DNA of 19,263 bases from Lachnospiraceae bacterium UBA4317. GTDB taxonomy: Bacteria; Bacillota_A; Clostridia; Lachnospirales; Lachnospiraceae. The stretch lies in contig DGUF01000091.1 in assembly GCA_002394525.1 (NCBI GenBank), positions 1-19,263 on the forward strand. Direction: 5' to 3'. Shown piece after piece: positions 1-7,761 of this stretch. The position numbers were made by a program, and so were the translations under genes. Each line of letters starts with the position of its first letter. Position 1 is the first letter of the stretch. Below the pieces are notes generated by a model, which was not told where the DNA came from, made no database searches, and saw only the letters and a list, made by a program, of their open reading frames with translations.

Positions 1-440
1 GCGTCGTCGATCGGATAGGTCTTTTTGATGACTGGAATGTTCTTTTCCGTATAAAGACGCATCCGCTCTTCGATCTTCTCCGCCAGCTCGGGGGTCGCCC
101 GCATGCCGCCCTTGACACTGCAAAAGCAGGCATTGCCCAGAGAAAACTCGATCTTGACCCGGGCCTCCTTGCCGGTCTCGCCCAGGATCTCCGATACGGC
201 CTTGACCATCATCATCTGGGCTGTCCGCACATAGGCATTAAAGCCCGCGTAGTCGGTCGTTGTGATAAAGGACAGGGCCCCGTCTCTCTCCAGGCGCTTG
301 GACAGCTCGCGCATTTTTCCGTTGAAATAGACAAGAGCAATCGAATAATTGTACTTGGGCTGGTATTCCCTGACGATCGATTCAAAGGTCGTTCCTTTGT
401 CATATTGCCGGATCGCTCCATTGATCATGACTGTCGGCAT
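1..440 (-). CDS. TGS-domain nucleoside (uridine) kinase family protein, N-terminal part
   Basis: The visible 146 residues begin MPTVMINGAIRQYDKGTTFE. They read as a TGS-like beta-grasp domain (about residues 1-60), followed by a region resembling the second additional domain of threonyl-tRNA synthetase (SLGNACFCSVKGG at about 110). This combination is typical of clostridial proteins in which the TGS/ThrRS-like N-terminus is fused to a C-terminal P-loop uridine/phosphoribulokinase-type kinase that phosphorylates nucleosides in the cytoplasm. The kinase part lies beyond the window start, so the catalytic assignment is inferred from the N-terminal architecture only. The start at 440 is chosen because an AGGAGG sits at 448-453 with a 7-nt gap. 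It lies 56 bp downstream of nif3 on the same strand and is probably co-transcribed with it. Alternative: another TGS-containing protein. Confidence 0.75.
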   Translation of the reverse strand, partial: MPTVMINGAIRQYDKGTTFESIVREYQPKYNYSIALVYFNGKMRELSKRLERDGALSFITTTDYAGFNAYVRTAQMMMVKAVSEILGETGKEARVKIEFSLGNACFCSVKGGMRATPELAEKIEERMRLYTEKNIPVIKKTYPIDD

Positions 441-496
441 GCCATTTCCTCCTGTAAAGCACATTTACTGTAATGCACACTGTATTTTCAGATTCT

Positions 497-1279
497 TTAT
501 ATCAGATGGAAGGGCTCCTGCTCTGGCGCCCTGAGGATCTCCAGATCCGGGAGCTTTCTGTGCAGGTAATCCTCCATGTAGGGAACAAAGATCTTTTCCA
601 CTCCGTAGTGACCCGCGTCGATCACGGCGATCCCCTTTTCCAGGGCATCCAGGCCGGCGTGGTGGTTCACATCCCCAGTGATCATCACGTCCGCTCCTGC
701 CGCCGCAGCCAAGTCGATCTCATCCTTGCCCGATCCCGGAAGGACGGCGCAGCTGACGATCGTGTCATCGGCGTTCCCGTAGACACGGACGCTTTCCAGC
801 CGGAAGGTATCTCTGACAAAAGCGGCAAAATCGTCCAGCCGCATGTGCTCCATCAGCCTCCCGGTCCGGCCGATCCCCTCCTTGGAGACCTCGTCCTCGT
901 AGGTGACCTCCAGGACCTCCCGGTCCGTCAGCCGCAGCAGGTCGGCCGCTGCGTCCGCCATCCCCATGACATCAAAATTCGTGTGCATGGCGTAGCAGGA
1001 AATATCGTTCCGGATCAGGGTCATGACCCTTTTCCCGATAAAATCCCTGTCGTGGATGGTCTTGAGCCCGGAAAAAAGAAGGGGGTGGTGGGTGAGCAAC
1101 AGGTCCGCTCCCTGGTCCGTCGCGAAATCGATCACGGGCGTCGTCGCGTCTACTGCCAGGCAGACCATGCTGACCTCCTGGTCATAGCGGCCCGTCTGCA
1201 GGCCCGAATTGTCCCAGGAAACGGCAAACTGCGGAGGGCAGAGCTCCTCCAGCTGCATGATGATCTCTTCCAGTTTCAT
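497..1279 (-). CDS. Nif3-like dinuclear metal centre protein (DUF34)
   Basis: This 260-residue protein matches the usual length of the short Nif3/YqfO form that lacks the inserted PII-like domain. Family hallmarks are visible: SWDNSGLQTG near the N-terminus, LLLTHHPLLFSG with the paired histidine metal ligands, MHTNFDVM followed by ADAAADLL, and the C-terminal GDVNHHAGLDAL and DAGHYGVEKI ligand segments. Family members form hexameric rings with two metals per subunit. A GTP cyclohydrolase-like or hydrolase role has been proposed but the function is not settled. The ATG at 1279 has GGAGG at 1286-1290. It starts immediately after the trmK stop (1281), a pairing frequent in Firmicutes, where trmK (yqfN) and nif3 (yqfO) follow the sigA gene. 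Confidence 0.93.
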   Translation of the reverse strand: MKLEEIIMQLEELCPPQFAVSWDNSGLQTGRYDQEVSMVCLAVDATTPVIDFATDQGADLLLTHHPLLFSGLKTIHDRDFIGKRVMTLIRNDISCYAMHTNFDVMGMADAAADLLRLTDREVLEVTYEDEVSKEGIGRTGRLMEHMRLDDFAAFVRDTFRLESVRVYGNADDTIVSCAVLPGSGKDEIDLAAAAGADVMITGDVNHHAGLDALEKGIAVIDAGHYGVEKIFVPYMEDYLHRKLPDLEILRAPEQEPFHLI

Positions 1280-1280
1280 A

Positions 1281-2453
1281 TCATTCCTCCCGGTATACCG
1301 CCAGGGCGGCCCGATAAAGCACAAGACTGTGGTCGATCTCCCTGAGTTTCTGCAGATGCTTTTCCCGCAGGGCTCCGGACGGCCTCCGGTCCGCCGCGGT
1401 GACCGCCGTTTCCGGTGCCGGATCCTTCCCGGCTTCCGCCGGGGCCGCTGCCTCCGGTCTCAGGTCCTGTCCGGCTTTCGCGAGGACCTCTTCCGGTGCC
1501 GGATCCTTCCCGGCTTCCGCCGGGGCCGCTGCCGCAGACAATTCCTGCCCGAGGGATTCCGCCGCCTCGCTGACAGATCCGCGGATCCGCTCCAGGACCG
1601 CGATCCTCCTGGTCAGAAACTCCTTCAGCAGAGGGTCTCTGCGGGAGAGCAGGACCGGTCCGAAGAGGTCTTCGGCCTCCCGCCGGATCTGATCGGGGAT
1701 TTCCGCCGGAAACAGGTCTCCAGACGCAGGATCCTCTCCTGCCCCTCCCGGGTCTTTGGGCCGGCCGGCTGCACTTTCGCCGCCGGAGACCGCCCGGAGG
1801 ACCGGATAGTATTTTCCATCCTCAAAGATCAGCCGCTCGTCCTCGATCACAAAGCCCAGGCCGCGCAGGACGTCCCTGACCTTGTCCGGGTCCGACTGGG
1901 GGCCCAGGACCAGAGCCGGTATGGACCTGGTCTTCTCAGGTTCCCGCAGCAGGATCTCCCGCATCAGGGTCCCTCCCATGCCGGTGATCACGACCGTATC
2001 GGCCTCCCCCGCCTCATAGGCGTCCAGGCCGTCCGACAGGCGCAGGTCCACCCTGTCCGCCATGCCGTAGAGATCCAGGTTTCCGGCCGCCTTTCCCAGC
2101 GGGCCATCCAGGACATCCATGCCGATCGCCCGGGCAAAGGCCCCGGTCTGCAGGAGGCGGATGGGGATGTGGGCGTGGTCGCAGCCCACGTCGCAGACCG
2201 TATTCCCTCTTCCGGCCAGCCCGGCTATGCTCTCCAGTCTCCCGGAGAGCTGAACAGGTGAGGTGTATTTTTCTCTGTTTTCTCTGTTCTTTTTGACCTG
2301 ACGGGCATTATTTACCTGCCGGGTATTTTTGGCCTCCAGGGCATTTTTTGCCTGCCGGGCATTATCGACCTGCCGGGTATTTTCGACCTGTCGAGTATTT
2401 TTTATCTGCCGGGCGCCCCCCTCCGGCGCCGGCGATCCAGATTTGCCTGTCAT
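1281..2453 (-). CDS. trmK: tRNA (adenine(22)-N1)-methyltransferase TrmK with repeat-bearing extensions
   Basis: TrmK methylates N1 of A22 in tRNA using SAM. The Rossmann methyltransferase core spans about residues 67-225: VCDVGCDHAHIPI is the SAM-binding loop and VVITGMGGTLMREIL (154-168) the catalytic strand. A helical C-terminal domain follows (about 252-390). At 390 residues it is much longer than the usual roughly 230. The excess comprises an N-terminal stretch of six-residue repeats (RQVKNT-like, about 15-55), an acidic/Gly insert at 224-250, and a 27-residue duplicated Ala/Pro/Glu segment at 306-350. The ATG at 2453 shares one base with the rpoD stop (TGATG), implying translational coupling; only a weak AAGGA lies upstream, and no other good start precedes the core. 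The repeats could be translated or could be a start-site artefact, but the frame stays open throughout. Confidence 0.9.
   Translation of the reverse strand: MTGKSGSPAPEGGARQIKNTRQVENTRQVDNARQAKNALEAKNTRQVNNARQVKKNRENREKYTSPVQLSGRLESIAGLAGRGNTVCDVGCDHAHIPIRLLQTGAFARAIGMDVLDGPLGKAAGNLDLYGMADRVDLRLSDGLDAYEAGEADTVVITGMGGTLMREILLREPEKTRSIPALVLGPQSDPDKVRDVLRGLGFVIEDERLIFEDGKYYPVLRAVSGGESAAGRPKDPGGAGEDPASGDLFPAEIPDQIRREAEDLFGPVLLSRRDPLLKEFLTRRIAVLERIRGSVSEAAESLGQELSAAAAPAEAGKDPAPEEVLAKAGQDLRPEAAAPAEAGKDPAPETAVTAADRRPSGALREKHLQKLREIDHSLVLYRAALAVYREE
1411..1533. repeat. 81-bp tandem duplication inside trmK
   Basis: A 42-nt block at 1411-1452 recurs exactly at 1492-1533, giving an 81-bp (27-codon) period. 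In the minus-strand reading it duplicates the peptide AAAPAEAGKDPAPE within the C-terminal domain of TrmK. The period is a multiple of three, so the frame is kept. The exact identity suggests a recent duplication. Confidence 0.9.
2297..2413. repeat. 18-bp minisatellite inside the 5' end of trmK
   Basis: About six and a half consecutive 18-bp units are present (plus-strand form CCTGCCGGGTATTTTTGG, with single-base variants). Units begin at 2297, 2315, 2333, 2351, 2369, 2387 and 2405. Read on the minus strand each encodes a hexapeptide such as KNTRQV, ENTRQV, DNARQA or KNALEA. Copies differ by a few substitutions but never in length. Confidence 0.93.
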
Positions 2454-3592
2454 CAGTCAAGATAGTCCTTGAGCTTGCGGCTCCTGGAGGGATGGCGGAG
2501 CTTGCGGAGGGCCTTGGCTTCGATCTGTCTGATACGCTCGCGGGTGACATTGAATTCCTTGCCTACCTCCTCCAGGGTCCTGGCCCGGCCGTCATCGAGG
2601 CCGAAGCGCAGGCGCAGGACCTTCTGCTCGCGCTCAGTCAGGGTCCCCAGGACCTCCTGGAGCTGCTCCTTGAGTAGGGTGAAGGCCGCCGCGTCGGCGG
2701 GAACAGGGACATTGTCGTCCTGGATGAAGTCGCCCAGGTGGCTGTCCTCCTCCTCACCGATCGGAGTCTCCAGGGAGACAGGCTCCTGGGAGATCTTGAT
2801 GATCTCACGGACTCTCTCAACCGGAATATCCATCTTTTCCGCGATCTCCTCCGGGGTAGGTTCCCGGCCCAGCTCCTGCAGGAGCTGTCTGCTCACACGG
2901 ACCAGCTTGTTGATGGTCTCGACCATGTGCACGGGGATGCGGATGGTCCTGGCCTGGTCGGCGATGGCCCTGGTAATGGCCTGGCGGATCCACCAGGTGG
3001 CATAGGTGGAGAACTTGAAGCCCTTGCGGTAATCAAATTTTTCGACCGCCTTGATCAGGCCCAGATTTCCCTCCTGGATCAGGTCCAGGAAGAGCATGCC
3101 CCTGCCCACATAGCGCTTGGCGATGCTGACGACGAGACGGAGATTGGCCTCGGCCAGCCTCTTTTTGGCGTCCTCATCGCCCTCTTCCATGCGCATGGCC
3201 AGGTCGATCTCCTCCTCGGCCGTCAGCAGCGGGACCTTGCCGATCTCCTTGAGATACATGCGCACAGGGTCCTCGATGTTGACGCTGTCGGGGACAGTCA
3301 GGTCAATGCTGTCCAGATCAGGCTCTTCTACGCTTTCCTCCTCGATGTCCGCCAGTTCCTGCTCGGGGACTTCCTCTTCCTCCTGCGTGCGGATGATATC
3401 GATATCATTCTTTTCCAGGATCTGCATGATCAGGTCATACTGTTCCTCGTCCAGCTTCAGATTATGGAAGGTCTCCGTAATCTCCTGATACTCCAGTACG
3501 TTCTTTTTGTTTTTTCCCTTTTCGATCAGATCATCGAGTTTCTTTTTGAATTCCTCTCTGGCCTTGTCATCGGCGAATTGCTGTACGCTCAT
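2453..3592 (-). CDS. rpoD: Primary sigma factor RpoD/SigA
   Basis: The 379-residue vegetative sigma factor directs RNA polymerase to -10/-35 promoters. After an acidic N-terminal region 1.1 ([17 protein letters not shown]), region 1.2 begins at [21 protein letters not shown]. Region 2 carries [36 protein letters not shown] and the -10-contacting [17 protein letters not shown]. Region 3 and the region 4 helix-turn-helix ([20 protein letters not shown]) follow, ending in [18 protein letters not shown]. The start at 3592 is preferred over an upstream in-frame ATG at 3613 because GGAGG lies at 3603-3607 in front of [10 protein letters not shown]. It is 29 bp downstream of dnaG, the conserved dnaG-rpoD macromolecular-synthesis arrangement. 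Confidence 0.98.
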   Translation of the reverse strand: MSVQQFADDKAREEFKKKLDDLIEKGKNKKNVLEYQEITETFHNLKLDEEQYDLIMQILEKNDIDIIRTQEEEEVPEQELADIEEESVEEPDLDSIDLTVPDSVNIEDPVRMYLKEIGKVPLLTAEEEIDLAMRMEEGDEDAKKRLAEANLRLVVSIAKRYVGRGMLFLDLIQEGNLGLIKAVEKFDYRKGFKFSTYATWWIRQAITRAIADQARTIRIPVHMVETINKLVRVSRQLLQELGREPTPEEIAEKMDIPVERVREIIKISQEPVSLETPIGEEEDSHLGDFIQDDNVPVPADAAAFTLLKEQLQEVLGTLTEREQKVLRLRFGLDDGRARTLEEVGKEFNVTRERIRQIEAKALRKLRHPSRSRKLKDYLD

Positions 3593-3621
3593 GTATGCAC
3601 TTCCTCCGGTCATAAAAATAT

Positions 3622-5700
3622 TTACAGTTTGAATTTAGCAGACCTCATGGTCTGCAGCTGCTTTTTGGCAGCCAGCATGTCCTGCAGGGGGGCGGCGCTT
3701 CCTCCGTCCTCTCCGGACATTCTCTCCACGGCAGCCTCCTTGACTGAGATCATCAGTTCGCGCACCGTTCTGGCGGTATCCGCCGGGGAAGGGTCACCGC
3801 CCTCTCCCTCAGCGGGAACATGGGTATTGAACATGGCGGCGGCAGCCTCCTGGTCCTCCGGGGTCTCAAAGGAGGATATGACCGCTGCGGCAGCGCCTGC
3901 CCGGCCGTCCGGATCTCCAGACCTGTGGTCCATCTGGTCCCACAGGACAGCCGCGGCCCTTCGGAAGATGTCTCCCTCGAAATCCTCCGGGCTGATCCAG
4001 GCCTTCACTCCCGAAAAGAGGGCCGGGTTCTCCACCAGGATGGTCATCAGCATCCGCTGCTTGTCCAGAAGAGCGGCCCTGGCCCGTGATACGCGGGCAC
4101 TTTGTCCAGGCATCCCCGGAAAGTCCCCGCCTGCCCCGCGGCCGGTCTGTCCGCTTTCAGGTCCCTTCCTGATTCCGGTTCTTTGCCCCGTCCTCTGTCC
4201 GGCCTCTTGTCCGCCTCCGCGGCGGGGATCCCGACGGTCCGCCGGCTCTCCCGACCCGGTCTGCCCCGCCTGAGGGGCAGCGGTTCCGGTCCTGCCCGGT
4301 CTCTGAGTATTTCCGTATCCGGAGCCCTGCCTGCGGTCGGTCCGCAGGCCATTGCCTCCGTAGCCCCGCGGTCCGTCGCGGCGGGCCTGAGTCTCCTCAT
4401 CCCCGTAGCCGGTCGTCTGCCCGTACTGGGCAACCAGGCGCCGCAGGCTGTCGGTCTTGATAAAATATTTCTCCGCGGCCGCAGTGATGTAGTTTTCTCT
4501 TTCAATCTCATCGGAAAAGGCGCAGAGCTTTTTGGCGATCTCCCTGTGAAAGGCTGTCCGGGACGCGGGATCCTCCATCTTATAGGACTGTGACAGGATC
4601 CTCAGCTCATAGAAAAAGCTGTTCTCGGCCTTGTCGATCCTGGCCTGAAAGGCCTCCCTGCCCTCTGTCTTGATAAATTCATCCGGGTCCTTGTGGGGCC
4701 TGAGGTCGATGACCGCGGATTCCAGCCCTCCCCTGCGCAGGATCCCTATGTTGCGCAGGGCCGCGCGCACGCCTGCCCCGTCGCTGTCATAGGCCAGCAG
4801 GACCTTCTTTGTATAGCGACGCAGGAGGGCCGCCTGGCCGGGCGTAAAGGCCGTCCCCAGGGAGGCGACCGCCTCCGGAAAGCCCGCCTGGTGCATGGCG
4901 ATGACATCCATGTAGCCCTCACAGAGGATCAGATAATCCCTGCGGCTCCTGCGGGCCAGGTTCAGGGCATAGAGGTTTCTGCCCTTGTCAAAGATCTGCG
5001 TGTCCGACGAATTGATGTATTTGGGCTTGCCGTCCCCCAGGACCCGGCCGCCGAAACCGATCACCCGGCCCCGGACATCCTGGATGGGGAACATGACCCG
5101 GTTCCAGAACCTGTCGTGCAGGCCCTGCTTTTCATTGAAGAGGGCCACATCCGACTCCAGGATCAGGTCGTCGGAAAAGCCCTTCTGCCTCAGATGGGCC
5201 GTCAGGTCGCTCCTGGCGCCGTCCGCGAAACCCAGCCCGAAGGCCTGCATGGTCTCAGGCGAAAGATTTCTGTCCCTGAAATACTTCATGCCGCGCTCGC
5301 CTCTTCTGGACCGGAGCATTTTGTAATAGTAGACCGCCGTCTCCTTGTTGATGGCCAGCAGGTCCTGCCTGTGCTTCTCCCGCTTTCTGGTCTCCTCGCT
5401 CATATTCGGGGCCGGAAGCACGATCTGCGCCCGGTCCGCAAGCTCCTGCAGGGCCTCCTGGAAGCTGCTGTTATTGTATTTCATCAGAAATGTGATGGCG
5501 TTCCCGCCCGCCCCGCAGCCAAAGCAGTAGTACATGTTTTTGCCGGGGATCACATTGAAGGAAGGGGTCTTCTCATTGTGAAAGGGGCAGAGCCCCACAT
5601 AATCCTTTCCCTGTTTTTTCAGATGAACATGGGCGGAGACGACGTCCACGATGTCCGTATTGGCGAGGACCTCGTCCAGCACCTCCTGAGGATAATACAT
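3622..5700 (-). CDS. dnaG: DNA primase DnaG
   Basis: This 692-residue primase makes RNA primers at the replication fork. The CHC2 zinc finger is at the N-terminus (C38, H41, C59, C62 in [11 protein letters not shown] and [10 protein letters not shown]). The RNA-polymerase/TOPRIM core follows, with E261 in [19 protein letters not shown] and the metal-binding DSD at 305-307. A C-terminal helicase-interacting domain begins at about 545. Between core and C-terminal domain, residues about 431-535 form a Gly/Arg/Gln-rich low-complexity linker, longer than usual, which accounts for the protein exceeding the common 590-620 residues. Start 5700 has GGAGG at 5709-5713; the open frame continues upstream to 5826 but without a matching ribosome site or family similarity. 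A 153-bp gap separates it from dgt. Confidence 0.97.
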   Translation of the reverse strand: MYYPQEVLDEVLANTDIVDVVSAHVHLKKQGKDYVGLCPFHNEKTPSFNVIPGKNMYYCFGCGAGGNAITFLMKYNNSSFQEALQELADRAQIVLPAPNMSEETRKREKHRQDLLAINKETAVYYYKMLRSRRGERGMKYFRDRNLSPETMQAFGLGFADGARSDLTAHLRQKGFSDDLILESDVALFNEKQGLHDRFWNRVMFPIQDVRGRVIGFGGRVLGDGKPKYINSSDTQIFDKGRNLYALNLARRSRRDYLILCEGYMDVIAMHQAGFPEAVASLGTAFTPGQAALLRRYTKKVLLAYDSDGAGVRAALRNIGILRRGGLESAVIDLRPHKDPDEFIKTEGREAFQARIDKAENSFFYELRILSQSYKMEDPASRTAFHREIAKKLCAFSDEIERENYITAAAEKYFIKTDSLRRLVAQYGQTTGYGDEETQARRDGPRGYGGNGLRTDRRQGSGYGNTQRPGRTGTAAPQAGQTGSGEPADRRDPRRGGGQEAGQRTGQRTGIRKGPESGQTGRGAGGDFPGMPGQSARVSRARAALLDKQRMLMTILVENPALFSGVKAWISPEDFEGDIFRRAAAVLWDQMDHRSGDPDGRAGAAAAVISSFETPEDQEAAAAMFNTHVPAEGEGGDPSPADTARTVRELMISVKEAAVERMSGEDGGSAAPLQDMLAAKKQLQTMRSAKFKL

Positions 5701-5853
5701 CCGGAACCCCTCCTTCCCCTGCTTGCTGCTGTCCCTGCTGCCGGCTCCTGTGCTCTTGACTGCATTTTTCAGCGGCAGGAACGGACGCGGGCTCAGGACA
5801 CCGCCGGGCCCTTTCCGCGGTGTCATGGCACCGGCCAGACCCTTTCCGCAGGC

Positions 5854-6861
5854 TCAGAGCACTGACCATACCCTGGGGACGAAGAGGTCCCCGTACCTGG
5901 TGATGGCGAACCGGTCCGACATGGAACTGATATAGTCGCACACAGCCCTGTACCTTGTCTTTTCATCCACGATCATGCCCCGGAAAAGCTCCGGAAGCTC
6001 ATCCGTGTGGTCGAGGTAATAGCCGTAGAGGACCTCGACCAGCTTCTCGGCCTTTTCCTCCTCCGCTTTGACCACGCGGTCCGTATAGACCCTGCGGAAC
6101 ATAAAGGCCCGCATATCCTTCATGGCCTGGGCCACAGGAGGGGACATGACGATCTGCGGTCTGTTCTGGCTGGTCCGGATCAGGTCGTGGATAAAAGTGT
6201 CCAGGCGCTCACCGGTCGTCCTCCCGACCACCTCCGTGATCTCTTTCGGGACATCGGCCTCGGTCAGGACCCCCGCCCGCATGGCGTCGTCCATGTCGTG
6301 GTGAAAATAGGCGATCTTGTCGGACAGGCGGACCACCTGACCCTCCAGAGTGGCGGGCGTGCCGCTGGTCTGGTGGTTGAGGATCCCGTCCCGCACCTCC
6401 CAGCACAGGTTCAGGCCCCTCCCGTTCCGCTCCAGCCTTTCCACGATGCGGACACTCTGCTTCGTGTGACTGAAACCCAGAGGGCACACCCGGTTGAGAG
6501 CCCGCTCCCCGGCATGTCCAAAGGGCGTATGGCCAAGGTCATGCCCCAGGGCGATCGCCTCCACCAGGTCCTCATTCAGGCGCAGGGCCTTGGCAATGGT
6601 CCTGGCGTTCTGGGAGACCTCCAGAGTGTGGGTCAGCCGGGTCCTGTAGTGATCCCCCTTGGGAGACAGAAAGACCTGGGTCTTCTCCCTGAGTCTCCTG
6701 AAGGATTTACAGTGGAGGATCCTGTCCCGGTCGCGCTGAAAAGCCGGCCGGATGTCACACGGGACCTCCTCCCTCTCCCTGCCCCTGGACTCCATGGACA
6801 GGCAGGCCCAGGGCGCAAGAATCTCCTTTTCTCTGATCTCAAGCTCTTCCCTGATCGTCAT
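5854..6861 (-). CDS. dgt: dGTPase-like HD-domain triphosphohydrolase
   Basis: A 335-residue member of the deoxyguanosinetriphosphate triphosphohydrolase-like family, which hydrolyses dNTPs to deoxynucleoside plus triphosphate and helps balance nucleotide pools. The HD metal site is visible as H78 (RLTHTLEVSQNA), H107-D108 (LGHDLGHTPFGHAGERAL) and D181 (LSDKIAYFHHDMDDA). Its length fits the short Gram-positive form often encoded directly before dnaG. The ATG at 6861 is favoured over an in-frame GTG at 6867 because AGGAGG at 6868-6873 is 6 nt from the ATG. It is the first gene of the minus-strand housekeeping run, behind a promoter candidate at 6932-6960. Confidence 0.94.
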   Translation of the reverse strand: MTIREELEIREKEILAPWACLSMESRGREREEVPCDIRPAFQRDRDRILHCKSFRRLREKTQVFLSPKGDHYRTRLTHTLEVSQNARTIAKALRLNEDLVEAIALGHDLGHTPFGHAGERALNRVCPLGFSHTKQSVRIVERLERNGRGLNLCWEVRDGILNHQTSGTPATLEGQVVRLSDKIAYFHHDMDDAMRAGVLTEADVPKEITEVVGRTTGERLDTFIHDLIRTSQNRPQIVMSPPVAQAMKDMRAFMFRRVYTDRVVKAEEEKAEKLVEVLYGYYLDHTDELPELFRGMIVDEKTRYRAVCDYISSMSDRFAITRYGDLFVPRVWSVL

Positions 6862-6931
6862 AAGCACCCTCCTGCAGACTCGCGCCCGGACATCCGGCCG
6901 CCCCTGGTTGTCAGCTTTATAACTTTCGGCA

Positions 6932-6960
6932 CTTATAATATTCTGTCCTCAAAAGCCCAA
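6932..6960 (-). promoter_or_regulatory. Candidate sigma-A promoter for the dgt operon
   Basis: On the minus strand, TTGGGC (6955-6960) and TATAAG (6932-6937) are separated by 17 nt in an AT-rich stretch upstream of dgt. The -10 matches the consensus at five of six positions, the -35 at three. This would give a leader of about 60 nt before the dgt start. Confidence 0.5.
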
Positions 6961-7074
6961 TCCTTTTTTGACAGGAAAGAAAAATGTAAACTTTTTTTAA
7001 AATAACAAGGCTTTTACAATTCCGCGGCTCTTTCCGGACAGAGGGATGCAGCCCCTGTCATTCATAATATGCGC

Positions 7075-7114
7075 AAAGAAACATGCCGCAGGATATCTAT
7101 CAACCTGCGGCATG
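7075..7114 (-). terminator. Intrinsic terminator of the tRNA cluster
   Basis: An 11-bp perfect stem, CATGCCGCAGG (7082-7092) with CCTGCGGCATG (7104-7114), has an 11-nt loop. On the minus strand it is followed by TTTCTTT. It lies 10 nt beyond the tRNA-Val(CAC) 3' end. Confidence 0.85.
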
Positions 7115-7123
7115 CTAGGATCG

Positions 7124-7197
7124 TGGAACGGACGGGGCTCGAACCCGTGACCTCTCGCGTGTGAGGCGAACGCTCATCCCAGCTGAGCTACCGTTCC
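7124..7197 (-). tRNA. tRNA-Val (anticodon CAC)
   Basis: On the minus strand the acceptor stem GGAACGG/CCGTTCC closes a full cloverleaf. The anticodon stem TTCGC/GCGAG holds loop CTCACAC, so the anticodon is CAC (reads GUG). The T arm is ACGGG-TTCGAGC-CCCGT. The discriminator is A at 7124. The 3' CCA is not encoded (genomic ACGA follows), so it must be added by nucleotidyltransferase. It is the last gene of the cluster. Confidence 0.97.
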
Positions 7198-7251
7198 TTT
7201 TCTATTGCTGTGCTCTCTTGCTGCACAGTGCTTTACACATATCTGTGATAG

Positions 7252-7275
7252 AAAAAAGGGAATCTCGCGATTCCC
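7252..7275 (-). terminator. Terminator-like hairpin inside the tRNA cluster
   Basis: On the minus strand GGGAATC (7275-7269), loop GCGA and GATTCCC (7264-7258) are followed immediately by six T (7257-7252). It sits between tRNA-Leu(AAG) and tRNA-Val(CAC). I see no clear promoter between it and the Val gene, so it may act as a partial terminator that lowers Val(CAC) output, or as a processing element. Confidence 0.7.
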
Positions 7276-7283
7276 CTTCTTCG

Positions 7284-7367
7284 TGCGGAAGATGGGACTT
7301 GAACCCACACGCTGTAACCAGCACAAGATCCTTAGTCTTGCTCGTCTGCCAATTCCGACACTTCCGC
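7284..7367 (-). tRNA. tRNA-Leu (anticodon AAG)
   Basis: On the minus strand the acceptor stem is GCGGAAG/CTTCCGC with discriminator A. Anticodon stem CAAGA/TCTTG holds loop CTAAGGA, giving anticodon AAG, which reads CUU and, if A34 is deaminated to inosine, also CUC and CUA. The long variable arm (TGCTGGTTACAGCG) confirms a class II leucine tRNA. CCA is not encoded. Its neighbour is a second Leu tRNA with anticodon CAG. Confidence 0.95.
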
Positions 7368-7388
7368 ATGCACTTCCAAAAAGGAAGA

Positions 7389-7471
7389 TGCAGGAGATGG
7401 GACTTGAACCCACACTATGTTGCCATAACAGGCACCTGAAGCCTGCGCGTCTGCCATTCCGCCACTCCTGC
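7389..7471 (-). tRNA. tRNA-Leu (anticodon CAG)
   Basis: On the minus strand acceptor stem GCAGGAG/CTCCTGC encloses a class II cloverleaf. Anticodon stem CAGGC/GCCTG holds loop TTCAGGT, so the anticodon is CAG (reads CUG). The variable arm is TTATGGCAACATAG and the T arm GTGGG-TTCAAGT-CCCAT. Discriminator A is at 7389; CCA is not encoded. Confidence 0.97.
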
Positions 7472-7519
7472 GCACAAATTAAATTGTAGGTCCGGGACCT
7501 TTGAAAAGCTTCCGGATAG

Positions 7520-7593
7520 TGGAACCGACGGGGATCGAACCCATGACCTCCCGCACGTCAAGCGGACGCTCATCCCAGCTGAGCTACGGTTCC
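7520..7593 (-). tRNA. tRNA-Val (anticodon GAC)
   Basis: On the minus strand acceptor GGAACCG/CGGTTCC and D arm GCTCAGCTGGGATGAGC are present. Anticodon stem TCCGC/GCGGG holds loop TTGACGT, so the anticodon is GAC (reads GUC/GUU). The T arm is ATGGG-TTCGATC-CCCGT. CCA is not encoded. It is promoter-proximal in the four-gene cluster. Confidence 0.97.
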
Positions 7594-7644
7594 ATTCAGT
7601 TGGCTTAGTGCTTTTTGTTTGTTTGCTTGCCGCCAACAAATGAG

Positions 7645-7700
7645 ATTATATAAGACCCTCTCCAATAATGCAAGCCTTTTTTTTAATTTTTTTAAAAATT
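7645..7700 (-). promoter_or_regulatory. Promoter of the tRNA cluster with AT-rich upstream element
   Basis: On the minus strand a perfect TATAAT (7645-7650) lies 17 nt from TTGCAT (7668-7673). Runs of A and T from 7677 to 7700 directly upstream of the -35 resemble an UP element, as expected for a strong stable-RNA promoter. The predicted start is about 45 nt before tRNA-Val(GAC). Confidence 0.8.
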
Positions 7701-7736
7701 TTTATCCGTATATATTTAACCGATATCACGGATAAA
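7701..7736. repeat. AT-rich inverted repeat between the tRNA promoter and the repeat region
   Basis: TTTATCCGT (7701-7709) and ACGGATAAA (7728-7736) form a perfect 9-bp dyad with an 18-nt spacer. On the minus strand it is followed by AATTTTT, so it could end transcription from the SHOCT-type gene. It could equally be an operator-like dyad upstream of the tRNA promoter. Low GC in the stem makes a terminator role uncertain. Confidence 0.4.
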
Positions 7737-7761
7737 TTTACCGCCCCGGAACCCCGCCGCA

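Noticed and set aside
2738..4273. Long plus-strand open frame opposite rpoD and dnaG
   Set aside because: It is the antisense of two certain genes. Such frames arise in GC-rich coding DNA, and its product resembles no family.
4693..5865. 390-codon plus-strand open frame opposite dnaG
   Set aside because: It is a mirror of the DnaG coding sequence, with no ribosome site or recognisable domain.
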